Positions 42,383 through 50,360 of a DNA stretch of 64,000 nt are shown here, one piece after another. The stretch is from Sphingobacteriaceae bacterium GW460-11-11-14-LB5 (GTDB lineage Bacteria; Bacteroidota; Bacteroidia; Sphingobacteriales; Sphingobacteriaceae), in assembly GCA_002151545.1 (NCBI GenBank), contig CP021237.1:806001-870000 (forward strand), read 5' to 3'. The first letter of the stretch is position 1. Each line of letters starts with the position of its first letter. The translations under genes were made by a program, and so were the position numbers. The notes beneath the pieces were generated by a model. It was not told where the DNA came from, did not search any database, and worked only from the letters and a program-made list of their open reading frames with translations.

Positions 42383-43213
42383 ATGAGCACATACCTTGTA
42401 CCAGTAGATTTTTCGAACACGGCAGATCATGCAGCCAAATATGCTGCCAGGTTGAGTTTTGCGATGACGAACGCAAAAATTATCTTGCTTAATGCCTATT
42501 ATGTTTCTGCATACGAAAGCATTCTGCCAACACCTGATTTAATTGTTACTACAGATGTTCATATTGCTGATGAAATGACCAGAAGGCTTGAAGCACTCGA
42601 AAAACTGAAGGTAAAAATGTTAGCGATTAACCCCAGTGCTGAAATAGAAATTTACCTCACCAGAGAAACACTCTTGCGTTCTATCATCGATCGGGTAAAT
42701 AGGGAGGAAATAGAACTGATCATTATCGGCAGCAACGGTAAAAAAGCGAAAGATGAAAGCGATATCGGCTCTAATGCCATCAAAATTTCTAAATCAAGTC
42801 CGGTTCCTGTGTTGGTTGTTCCGCCAAAGGCCGATTATCAATCGATTCGAAAAGCCATTTTGGCCTGCGATTTTAAAAAGGTTAAAGAGGTGATTCCCAT
42901 GCACGCACTTAAAAATATTTTAAGCAAACATGCCATAAAACTTTTGGTACTCAATATTAATTCAGGTCATGTTATTGACGCGCAGGAAGAACACTTTTTA
43001 CACCAAATGCTCAAAGATTTTTCTCCCGAATATCATTATGCTGATCATCCCGATGCGATTAAAGGAATCGTAAAATTTGCCAAAAGTGAAGAAGCCCAGC
43101 TGATTATTGCGCTGCCTAAGAAATATAGTTTTTTCGAAAGTTTATTGCATGAAAGTGTATCTCAAAAGCTAACCATTAAATCGCATGTGCCGGTATTATT
43201 GCTGAAAGATTAA
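42383..43213 (+). CDS. Tandem universal stress protein (UspA)
   Basis: The 276-residue protein contains two UspA modules of about 135 residues. The first begins TYLVPVDFSNTADHAAKYAARLS and ends LIIIGSNGKKAKDESDIGSNAIKISKSSPVPVLVVP, with the ATP-binding G-S-N-G type loop. The second (from about residue 150) is more divergent: LIIALPKKYSFFESLLHESVSQKLTIKSHVPVLLLKD, lacking the glycine loop. Such proteins respond to starvation or redox stress. A 48-bp perfect palindrome precedes it. Confidence 0.87.
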   Translation: MSTYLVPVDFSNTADHAAKYAARLSFAMTNAKIILLNAYYVSAYESILPTPDLIVTTDVHIADEMTRRLEALEKLKVKMLAINPSAEIEIYLTRETLLRSIIDRVNREEIELIIIGSNGKKAKDESDIGSNAIKISKSSPVPVLVVPPKADYQSIRKAILACDFKKVKEVIPMHALKNILSKHAIKLLVLNINSGHVIDAQEEHFLHQMLKDFSPEYHYADHPDAIKGIVKFAKSEEAQLIIALPKKYSFFESLLHESVSQKLTIKSHVPVLLLKD

Positions 43214-43319
43214 GCCATTTCATTTTGCAACAGCTAAGTTACATAGCATCGTTAAACTTTTATTTTCTTTTGCACTCCAACTAGCTCAATTTTCAACCAA
43301 AAACAACAAAAAGAACAAC

Positions 43320-43709
43320 ATGAAAAAATTAATGATGATTTGCGGATTAATGCTAGGTATAGCTGGTTTCGCTAACGCGCAACAAGGTGGTGGACAAGGA
43401 AGAATGATGATGAAACCTGAAGAAAGAGTAAAACAGTTAGACGAAAAATTAAAATTATCTGATGATCAAAAAACAAAATTAACCACTGTTTTTACTGAGC
43501 AGGCAGAAACCATGAAAAAAATGCGTGAAGAAATGCAAGGTGGTGGCGATAGAGATGCAATGAGAGAGAAAATGCAAAAAATGCGTGCTGATAATGATGC
43601 AAAAGTAACTGCAGTATTAACTGACGATCAGAAAAAAACTTACGAAGCTTGGCAAAAAGAGCAACGCGCCGAGATGGAAAAACGTAGACAAGGTGGTGGA
43701 AATAACTAA
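43320..43709 (+). CDS. Spy/CpxP-like exported helical protein
   Basis: The 129-residue protein has a signal peptide ending ANAQ (about residue 21) and a mature part of amphipathic helices very rich in Met, Lys, Glu and Gln: RVKQLDEKLKLSDDQKTKLTTVF, then MKKMREEMQ and MREKMQKMRADND, with L-x-x-D-Q-K resembling the LTxxQ repeats of Spy/CpxP periplasmic chaperones. Gly-rich ends (QQGGGQGRMMM and RRQGGGNN) flank the helices. Function by analogy only: envelope stress sensing or chaperoning. Confidence 0.75.
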   Translation: MKKLMMICGLMLGIAGFANAQQGGGQGRMMMKPEERVKQLDEKLKLSDDQKTKLTTVFTEQAETMKKMREEMQGGGDRDAMREKMQKMRADNDAKVTAVLTDDQKKTYEAWQKEQRAEMEKRRQGGGNN

Positions 43710-43725
43710 TCCTGGTAAAATATCA

Positions 43726-43765
43726 AATAAGAAAAGCGGCTTTATGTCGCTTTTCTTATTTTAGC
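43726..43765. terminator. Bidirectional hairpin terminator
   Basis: Perfect 13-bp arms AATAAGAAAAGCG (43726-43738) and CGCTTTTCTTATT (43748-43760), flanked by A-rich and T-rich sequence, lie between the Spy-like gene and maf. Confidence 0.85.
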
Positions 43766-43779
43766 AAAAAAAATAAAAT

Positions 43780-44346
43780 ATGCCTGCCAATTTCCCTCCC
43801 ATTATTTTAGCATCTAAATCGCCACGTAGACAGGAACTTTTAACCCTTATGGGCTTAGATTTTAAAGTCGAACTCAAAGATGTAGATGAAAGCTACCCGC
43901 CAGATTTAAGTCCTGCAGAAATTGCAGTTTACATTTCAGAAAAGAAGGCTAAGGCTTTTACAGCTGATGGTGAAATCGTGATTACAGCCGATACCATAGT
44001 TGCCTTAAACGGAGAAATTTTAGGTAAACCCGAAGATAGGTCCCACGCACAGGAAATGTTAGCTAAACTCTCAGGCAGCAAACATGAAGTTTTTACCGGT
44101 GTAACACTTGTTAAAGGCGACAAAATTCATTCGTTTTACGATAGAACAGCAGTTTACTGTAAATCGGTTACCGTTGATGAAATCGACTTCTATATCGATA
44201 ATTATAAACCTTTTGATAAGGCCGGAAGTTATGGCGTGCAAGATTGGTGGGGTATTGTAGTGGTAGAATGCATAGAAGGCTCTTATACAAATGTTATGGG
44301 TTTGCCAACAGAAAAACTTTACAACGAACTGTTGAAATTTATTTAA
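43780..44346 (+). CDS. maf: Maf-like nucleotide pyrophosphatase
   Basis: The 188-residue protein begins PPIILASKSPRRQELL (the S-x-R-R family signature) and contains ADTIVALNGEILGKPEDR and DKAGSYGVQDWWGIVVVECIEGSYTNVMGLPTEK. Maf enzymes hydrolyse dTTP, UTP or modified nucleotides to the monophosphate, and older work linked the family to septum formation. The exact base preference is not decided. It stands alone, with a terminator upstream. Confidence 0.92.
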   Translation: MPANFPPIILASKSPRRQELLTLMGLDFKVELKDVDESYPPDLSPAEIAVYISEKKAKAFTADGEIVITADTIVALNGEILGKPEDRSHAQEMLAKLSGSKHEVFTGVTLVKGDKIHSFYDRTAVYCKSVTVDEIDFYIDNYKPFDKAGSYGVQDWWGIVVVECIEGSYTNVMGLPTEKLYNELLKFI

Positions 44347-44398
44347 ACCGTCTTGTGGAATTCTCGTAAAAGTTTCATCATCTAAGAAAATCAGCACG

Positions 44399-45076
44399 AT
44401 GAAAACGAGAATTAACGAAGTTACCATAGCCGAACCCTGTTTACAGAACTGGGATGAAATGGATAAAGGAGAGGGTTTTAATTTCTGTAAAGCCTGCAGC
44501 AAAAATGTAATCGATTTTTCAGGTTATACCAATGCCCAAATCATAGGGGTTTTGGCTAATGCCAGTGGTTCGATATGTGGTCGCTTAAGTCAAACCCAAT
44601 TAAACCAGCTCAATTATCATTTATCCATTGTTCCTACCAGCAATAGAAACTGGATGAAATACCTGGGCGTATTGGCCATAGGGATGAGCATTTTTGTAAT
44701 GGATGCCAAAGCAGAAAAATCGAAAGTACCAATTGAAATCACAAGAAGCATAAATAGCATACCAGCGATTAAAAAGTCGGTTATACCCAAAAAAATATAT
44801 GGTTATGTTCTTGGAGCAGATCGTAAGCCAGCAGCAGGAATAAGATTGGTTATTGTTAATACAAAGTTTTTCGGGGTGACGGACAAAAATGGCCGCTATG
44901 AAATTACTTTAGATGAGAAATTTGATGTCAGTAATAATCAATTGGTGGTTGATAGCATCCAGTATAATGCTTTTATAACACTCAATTTTTCTAACGAAAA
45001 ACAAAATAATCTGACCCTTAAAAAAGCTGAACACATGATTGTGGGCAAGATAATGATTGCACCGAAAAAGAAATAG
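44399..45076 (+). CDS. Single-helix membrane protein with Cys-rich head and carboxypeptidase-regulatory-like domain
   Basis: The 225-residue protein has a short N-terminal part with EPCLQNWDEM, FNFCKACSKNVIDFSGYT and ICGRLSQTQLNQLN, a pattern shared by several Bacteroidota proteins of unknown role, in which C-x-x-C could bind metal. One membrane helix (KYLGVLAIGMSIFVM) follows near residue 85. The rest contains KKIYGYVLGADRKPAAGIRLVIVNTKFFGVTDKNGRYEI, a carboxypeptidase-regulatory-like (CarboxypepD_reg) fold. Function unknown. Confidence 0.72.
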   Translation: MKTRINEVTIAEPCLQNWDEMDKGEGFNFCKACSKNVIDFSGYTNAQIIGVLANASGSICGRLSQTQLNQLNYHLSIVPTSNRNWMKYLGVLAIGMSIFVMDAKAEKSKVPIEITRSINSIPAIKKSVIPKKIYGYVLGADRKPAAGIRLVIVNTKFFGVTDKNGRYEITLDEKFDVSNNQLVVDSIQYNAFITLNFSNEKQNNLTLKKAEHMIVGKIMIAPKKK

Positions 45077-45258
45077 CCTACGTGAATAGAGGTTAATACT
45101 TAAAGTGGTTTATACATTAAATATAGAATTGTCATCCTGAGCTTATCGAAGGATTTAATTAAATACCTTTTATGTGGTTCGATTACTTGTCTCGGTAAAA
45201 TAGGGAGGATCAACAGGATAAAATCTGAGGAGAAACTACCTTTGTAATCTCACTCATT

Positions 45259-46173
45259 TTACATCAGGCTAGCCAAAACACCCATTTTTAAATCGTAAGT
45301 AGAAAGCGTTAAGCGATTAATTTTACACCGGCCTAATACATAATTGGTAATTAAGGAGGCAATCACAATCATATCTACCCTCAGGGAGATCATGCCTGGC
45401 ATTGCGGCTCTCTCTTCATGTGTAGCATTCAATAGCCTGATGGAAGTTTCGATATAATTGTCGAAATTGAATGCGAAAGTTTTGGCAGTACTGATATCTG
45501 CTTTCAGGTTATTTTTTCGGATAATGAGTTCGGCAAAGGTTTCAAAGGCTCCCGCCGAACCAATTAAGGTTTTGGGCTGGTATTTTTCACAGATGTCGAA
45601 AAGATCGCTCAGTTGATTTTGAATGTGAAATAAAATGGCATTCTTTTCCTCGTCGGCTATAGGATCTGATTTGAAGAACTGCTGCATTAAACGTGCTGCG
45701 CCAATATTATAACTTTTCTTCCAGATCAGTTTTTCAGGATCACACAGAATAAATTCGACGCTTCCACCACCAATGTCCATAATCAGCGATCGCTCAGCAA
45801 TAGCTCCGCTCAGTTTTACACCCTGGTAAATTAATTCAGCTTCTACCTCACCACTAATCGTTTCAATGTTTATCCCGGTTCTTTCTTTTACCACATCTAC
45901 AAAATCCTGACCGTTTTCAGCACTTCTCACGGCTGAAGTTGCGGTAGCCCTCACCTGATCAACCTGGTATTCAGCAATGGTATGGCTAAAGGTTTCAAGG
46001 CAATTCAGGCCTCTTTCAAAGGCTGCCGGGATAATGATATTGTCGTTTATTCTCCCTTCGCCCAGCTTAACGGGAACGTTGGTTTTGTATAAAATTTCCA
46101 GCTGGTTTCCTGCTGTTTCAGCAATGAGTAAGTGGAAGGTGTTTGTACCGAGGTCGATAACAGCAATGCGCAT
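45259..46173 (-). CDS. ppx: Ppx/GppA phosphatase family exopolyphosphatase
   Basis: The 304-residue protein has the ASKHA phosphatase fold: MRIAVIDLGTNTFHLLIAE (phosphate 1), ATSAVRSAENGQDFV and LIMDIGGGSVEFIL (phosphate 2). It hydrolyses polyphosphate or pppGpp in the family; which, cannot be told. It corresponds to the short form lacking the C-terminal HD domain. A longer frame to 46203 adds ten residues from a duplicated upstream region and is not preferred. Nearby repeated DNA carries a copy of its upstream sequence. Confidence 0.85.
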   Translation of the reverse strand: MRIAVIDLGTNTFHLLIAETAGNQLEILYKTNVPVKLGEGRINDNIIIPAAFERGLNCLETFSHTIAEYQVDQVRATATSAVRSAENGQDFVDVVKERTGINIETISGEVEAELIYQGVKLSGAIAERSLIMDIGGGSVEFILCDPEKLIWKKSYNIGAARLMQQFFKSDPIADEEKNAILFHIQNQLSDLFDICEKYQPKTLIGSAGAFETFAELIIRKNNLKADISTAKTFAFNFDNYIETSIRLLNATHEERAAMPGMISLRVDMIVIASLITNYVLGRCKINRLTLSTYDLKMGVLASLM

Positions 46174-46183
46174 ATTTGATGTT

Positions 46184-46547
46184 TTTGTTTTTTTGAAAAG
46201 CAAGGTCAGCAGCTCTTGGGTGCCGATTTCCTGCTATCCATTAAATTTCGTTAACGTTTTTGCTAAATTAAGGGTAGTAATGCGAAATACCATTGCGATT
46301 AGGTTTATTTTATTCAGGTTTGTAGTACTTCGGTAAAAAATCAAGTCGCTTAGGTTTTTTTCATAAATCCCTGCTGTCAGATACTACCGTCAAATAGCTT
46401 TGATGTTTGGTTTTTTGAAAAGCAAGGTCAGCAGCTCTTTTGTAACTGTAGCCCTGCTATCCATTAAATTTCGTTAACGTTTTTGCTAAATTAAGGGTAG
46501 TAGAGCGAAATACCATTGCGATCCAGGTTTATTTTATTGAGGTCTGT
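46184..46547. repeat. Tandem duplication of the ppx upstream region
   Basis: Two direct copies of about 140 bases lie at 46184-46325 and 46402-46547, 222 bases apart. Shared landmarks are GAAAAGCAAGGTCAGCAGCTCT, CTGCTATCCATTAAATTTCG, TAAATTAAGGGTAGTA and GCGAAATACCATTGCGAT. They diverge in short blocks (for example after CAGCTCTT). No gene is visible in the 427 bases between ppx and the DUF72 gene. Confidence 0.88.
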
Positions 46548-46600
46548 GGGGTTTGGCAAGATAGCGAAGTGCTCAAATGCTTACTGGCCTGACTACGCAA

Positions 46601-47317
46601 CTATTTTGTTAAGTCCTGCAGTTGTTTCGCGTTATGTAATGCACCAACGCCCCAGGTATTATTAAAATAGACAAACACTTCATTTACGCTAGCTTCAATC
46701 TGGTTTTTGAAACCTTCTATAACATTAATATCGTATTCTGATTTATATAATACAGGCTTTCCGTGAAAACGGTAATAAACGGTTTCTGTGTTCCGGATTA
46801 CATCATCAGGCAGGGCAGAAGGGTAGCTCTGGCCACTAAAAATGATATTGTTTTCGGCGAGTTTTTTATAAATTTCTTCTTCAAACCAGCTGATGTGGCG
46901 AAATTCTACTACATTTTTAAAATCTGGATTTAAGTTTTCCATCAACAGATTTAACCGTTCTGCACTATAATCGAATTTTGGCGGAAACTGAAAGAGTACA
47001 CAGCCTAATTTCTCTTTTAGTCCGGTTTGAATAGCCTCGTAAAAATCGCTGATGAGTTGCTCACATTCATTGAGCTGTTTATAATGTGTAATTAGTCGCG
47101 GGGCCTTAATCGTAAATAAAAAACCATCAGGACTTTCATTATACCATTTATCAAACGATTTTTGAGTTGGCATTTTATAAAAGGTAGAATTGATTTCTAT
47201 GGTATTGAAATGTTCACAATAATATTTGAACCAATCTTTTTGTACCAAGCCTTTAGGGTAAAAAACCTCTTTCCATTCGCGGTAATAGAAACCCGAACAA
47301 CCAATTCTCCATTTCAT
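46601..47317 (-). CDS. DUF72 family protein
   Basis: The 238-residue protein is a TIM-barrel DUF72 member: MKWRIGCSGFYYREWKEVFYP, FNTIEINSTFYKMP, FLFTIKAPRLITHYKQL, VEFRHISWF and YYRFHG, in the usual order. No reaction has been proved for the family. It stands alone on the minus strand. The terminator of dnaJ lies between it and dnaJ. Confidence 0.87.
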   Translation of the reverse strand: MKWRIGCSGFYYREWKEVFYPKGLVQKDWFKYYCEHFNTIEINSTFYKMPTQKSFDKWYNESPDGFLFTIKAPRLITHYKQLNECEQLISDFYEAIQTGLKEKLGCVLFQFPPKFDYSAERLNLLMENLNPDFKNVVEFRHISWFEEEIYKKLAENNIIFSGQSYPSALPDDVIRNTETVYYRFHGKPVLYKSEYDINVIEGFKNQIEASVNEVFVYFNNTWGVGALHNAKQLQDLTK

Positions 47318-47410
47318 GCATATAAAACAGGTTATATGAGGAAAGGTTTATCATCAGTTATAAATGGCAATAAAAATATAAGTGAAATACCGTTAATTTG
47401 TTATAAAACA

Positions 47411-47440
47411 AAAAACCGATGCTTGTGGCACCGGTTTTTC
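47411..47440 (-). terminator. Intrinsic terminator of dnaJ-grpE
   Basis: On the minus strand AAAAACCGGTGCC and its partner form a hairpin with one mismatch, followed by a T-rich run, 18 bases past the dnaJ stop. Confidence 0.75.
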
Positions 47441-47457
47441 AATTTATATTTAATTAA

Positions 47458-48621
47458 TTACTCGAAGTATTCTTTCATTCTTTCGAAGAAACTCTTATCA
47501 TTTTTACCTGGCTGAGGCTTAAAGTTTGGCGATTCGCGTAATTTCTCTAAAGCATTACGTTCGTCGCTACTTAAAGCTTTTGGTGTCCAGATATTGATGT
47601 GGATAATCTCATCACCTCTGTGGTATGAGTTTACTTCAGGCAAACCTTTACCTTTTAAGCGCAATAATTTTCCGCTTTGGGTACCTGGTTCTATTTTTAT
47701 TTTTGCTTTACCATCAATGGTTGGTACTTCGATACTCATTCCTAAAGCAGCATCAACAAAACTTAAATGTAAATCGTACACAATGTTATTGCCTTCGCGT
47801 TTTAAAGTTTCGTGCGGGGTTTCTTCAATTAAGATAATTAAATCGCCCGGGATACCGCCATTAGGTGCCGCATTTCCTTTTCCGCTCATGCTTAACTGCA
47901 TACCTTCACTTACACCTGCAGGAATATTGATGGTAATGGTTTCTTCGCCACGTACCACACCATCGCCATGGCAAACTGAACATTTAGCCGTAATTTGTTG
48001 ACCGCTACCGTTACAGGTAGGGCAGGTAGATGCCGTTTGCATCTGGCCTAAAATGGTATTGGTTACTCTACGCACCTGGCCGCTGCCACCGCAGGTACCA
48101 CAGGTACTTACCGATGATTTATCTTTTGCGCCAGAGCCATCGCAGGTTTTACAAACGATTAGTTTATTAACCTTGATTTTCTTTTCTGCACCATGTGCAA
48201 TTTCTTCAAGTGTTAATTTAACTTTTATGCGCAGGTTGGAACCTTTAGCTACCCGACGACCGCCACGTTGCTGACCGCCACCGCCGCCACCAAAAAAGCT
48301 TTCGAAAGGATTGTGACCACCAAAAACATCGCCGAAATTGCTAAAAATATCGTCCATGTTCATGCTGCCACCGCCGTAGCCGCCACCGCTTGCGCCACCA
48401 ACACCAGCATGACCATATTGATCATAACGCTGTTTTTTCTCCGCACTACTTAAAACCTCGTAAGCTTCGGCAGCTTCCTTGAATTTATCTTCAGCAGCTT
48501 TATCTCCCGGGTTTTTATCTGGGTGATATTTAATCGCCATCTTGCGATAAGCTTTCTTTATCTCATCAGCGGCTGCGCCCCTAGTTACGCCTAATACGTC
48601 GTAATAATCTCTTTTACTCAT
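47458..48621 (-). CDS. dnaJ: Chaperone protein DnaJ
   Basis: The 387-residue protein is a full type I DnaJ. The J domain ([16 protein letters not shown] to about residue 70) has the HPD motif in [11 protein letters not shown] Gly/Phe-rich linker follows. The zinc-binding domain has four C-x-x-C-x-G-x-G units: [24 protein letters not shown] and CSVCHGDG. Client-binding domains follow. It stimulates Hsp70 ATPase. The ATG at 48621 is preferred over a longer frame to 48681. grpE precedes it, giving the order grpE-dnaJ. Confidence 0.96.
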   Translation of the reverse strand: MSKRDYYDVLGVTRGAAADEIKKAYRKMAIKYHPDKNPGDKAAEDKFKEAAEAYEVLSSAEKKQRYDQYGHAGVGGASGGGYGGGSMNMDDIFSNFGDVFGGHNPFESFFGGGGGGQQRGGRRVAKGSNLRIKVKLTLEEIAHGAEKKIKVNKLIVCKTCDGSGAKDKSSVSTCGTCGGSGQVRRVTNTILGQMQTASTCPTCNGSGQQITAKCSVCHGDGVVRGEETITINIPAGVSEGMQLSMSGKGNAAPNGGIPGDLIILIEETPHETLKREGNNIVYDLHLSFVDAALGMSIEVPTIDGKAKIKIEPGTQSGKLLRLKGKGLPEVNSYHRGDEIIHINIWTPKALSSDERNALEKLRESPNFKPQPGKNDKSFFERMKEYFE

Positions 48622-48710
48622 CTTCTTTATAAAATGATTAAATGATTGAGTAATGGCATGAGAGAATGTTAATTCAATCATTCAAAATTCAATCATTCAA
48701 TAATTATTTC

Positions 48711-49292
48711 TTACGCTCCAACTACAACTTTGGCGAAGCGGATTACATTATCATTTAAGGTATAACCTTTTTCAACTTCATCAATCACTTTCCCTTTAAG
48801 ATCATCGCTAGGCGCAGGGATATTGGTAATTGCTTCGTGGAAATCGGTATTGAAAGGCTGACTAATACTTTCTACATCTTTCAAACCTTTTTGTGCTAAG
48901 GTGTTTTTAAGCTTGGTGCTTACCAGTAAAATACCTTCTTTAACCGGGGCAACGTCAGCAGCAGTTTCCATTGCTTTTAATGCGCGGTCGAAATCATCTA
49001 AAACAGGTAAAAGTGACACAATTACATCTTTACCAGCAGTTTGTAATAATTCTACGCGTTCTTTTTGTGTACGACGTTTATAATTATCAAACTCAGCATA
49101 TAAACGTAAATATTTGTCGTTAAGCTGTTGAACTTCGGCTTGCAACTTTTCTTCTGCAGATAGTTCAGGTGCCTGTTCTGTTTCAGCGGTAGGAGCATCA
49201 GTATTCTCTACATTCTCAGCAGTATTTTCTGATGTATTTTCAGGATTCATTATATTTTCTTCTTTATCGTTATTTTTCTTCTTATTAAACAT
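48711..49292 (-). CDS. grpE: Nucleotide exchange factor GrpE
   Basis: The 193-residue protein has an acidic, disordered N-terminal part (NPENTSENTAENVENTDA), a long coiled coil around LQAEVQQLNDKYLRLYAEFDNYKRRTQKE, and the beta-domain signature VIDEVEKGYTLNDNVIRFAKVVVG. GrpE exchanges nucleotide on DnaK. It lies 89 bases upstream of dnaJ, across a TCATTCAAAATTCAATC low-complexity run. Probably heat-inducible, but no operator such as CIRCE is seen. Confidence 0.95.
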   Translation of the reverse strand: MFNKKKNNDKEENIMNPENTSENTAENVENTDAPTAETEQAPELSAEEKLQAEVQQLNDKYLRLYAEFDNYKRRTQKERVELLQTAGKDVIVSLLPVLDDFDRALKAMETAADVAPVKEGILLVSTKLKNTLAQKGLKDVESISQPFNTDFHEAITNIPAPSDDLKGKVIDEVEKGYTLNDNVIRFAKVVVGA

Positions 49293-49420
49293 AATACTGG
49301 GCTGAATTTTTTTGTGTTAATCTCAACTATTTTGCCATAAACGGAAATCAGCCAAGCTGTCAGATTTATTTGTATTTATCTGAACAGATTGGCTGATTAG
49401 CTGACGGATGTCAGAATTTT

Positions 49421-50104
49421 TTATACGATTTGTGCATCTTCATGCACCACTCCATTCTCACATTTAATAATGCGCGAAGGGAAAGTGCGGATGATGTGGT
49501 AATCGTGTGTAGCCATTAACACCGCAGTTCCGGCCTGGCTGATTTGTTTTAATAGGGTTACAATTTCTTCTGATGTTTCCGGATCTAAATTCCCGGTAGG
49601 CTCATCAGCCAGGATTATTTCCGGATCATTTAACAAAGCCCTGGCTATAACAATACGTTGCTGCTCACCACCAGAAATTTCGTGCGGCATTTTTTTGATT
49701 TTAGAACGTAAACCTACTTTGTCCAAAACATCTTTAATGCGCTCATTAATTAGTTTTTCATCTTTCCAGCCTGTTGCCTTAAGCACAAATTCAAGGTTTT
49801 TTTCGATGGTTCTGTCGGTAAGCAATTGAAAATCCTGGAAAACTACACCCAATTTACGGCGTAAAAACGGCACCTGACTTTCTTTTAGGTTTTTAAGGTC
49901 GAAACCGGCAATATTGCCTTCACCATTACCAATATGTAGGTCGCCATATAATATTTTAAGCAAACTACTCTTGCCCGAACCTGTTTGACCGATTAAGAAC
50001 ACAAATTCGTCTTTTTCGATGTGTAAATTTACGTTTGAGAGGACTAAATGTTTTTGTTGAAAAACATCAACATTGCTTAAATGAATTACTGAGTTGCCTG
50101 CCAT
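49421..50104 (-). CDS. ftsE: FtsE-like cell division ABC ATPase
   Basis: The 227-residue protein is an ABC ATPase of the MacB/FtsE/LolD group: Walker A GQTGSGKS, Q-loop VFQDFQLL, signature ISGGEQQR, Walker B ILADEPTGNLDPE. The wording FLRRKLGVVFQDFQLL and LNDPEIILADEPTGNLD is typical of FtsE, which pairs with FtsX to regulate peptidoglycan hydrolases at the septum. No ftsX lies next to it; the small gene before it is conserved-looking but unrelated. Confidence 0.82.
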   Translation of the reverse strand: MAGNSVIHLSNVDVFQQKHLVLSNVNLHIEKDEFVFLIGQTGSGKSSLLKILYGDLHIGNGEGNIAGFDLKNLKESQVPFLRRKLGVVFQDFQLLTDRTIEKNLEFVLKATGWKDEKLINERIKDVLDKVGLRSKIKKMPHEISGGEQQRIVIARALLNDPEIILADEPTGNLDPETSEEIVTLLKQISQAGTAVLMATHDYHIIRTFPSRIIKCENGVVHEDAQIV

Positions 50105-50105
50105 A

Positions 50106-50309
50106 TTATATTTCTAATTTTGCAATCTGCCCGAAAGGCAAATCTTTAACCATTTCCATAATGTAATCTTGCTTGTCGCCAAGTCCGAGTTTTTCCAGCG
50201 ATTTATCAGGTCTGTCCACCCTAAAATAAGCTAAAAGTGTAAACTTGTCATCTCTTAACTGTACGTAATCTGGAATTTTGGCTATGCCTTTAACTTTAAC
50301 GATATACAT
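50106..50309 (-). CDS. Small conserved-looking protein before ftsE, unknown
   Basis: The 67-residue protein from the ATG at 50309 begins MYIVKVKGIAKIPDYVQLRDDKFTLLAYFRVD and has no helix, signal or metal motif that I can name. A longer frame (from 50333) adds eight residues of doubtful value. It lies one base upstream of ftsE, so co-translation is likely. Confidence 0.65.
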   Translation of the reverse strand: MYIVKVKGIAKIPDYVQLRDDKFTLLAYFRVDRPDKSLEKLGLGDKQDYIMEMVKDLPFGQIAKLEI

Positions 50310-50360
50310 TGTGTCCAAAAATAGCATTTCCAAATGATAAGCGAAAGTAAGAAGTCCTTT

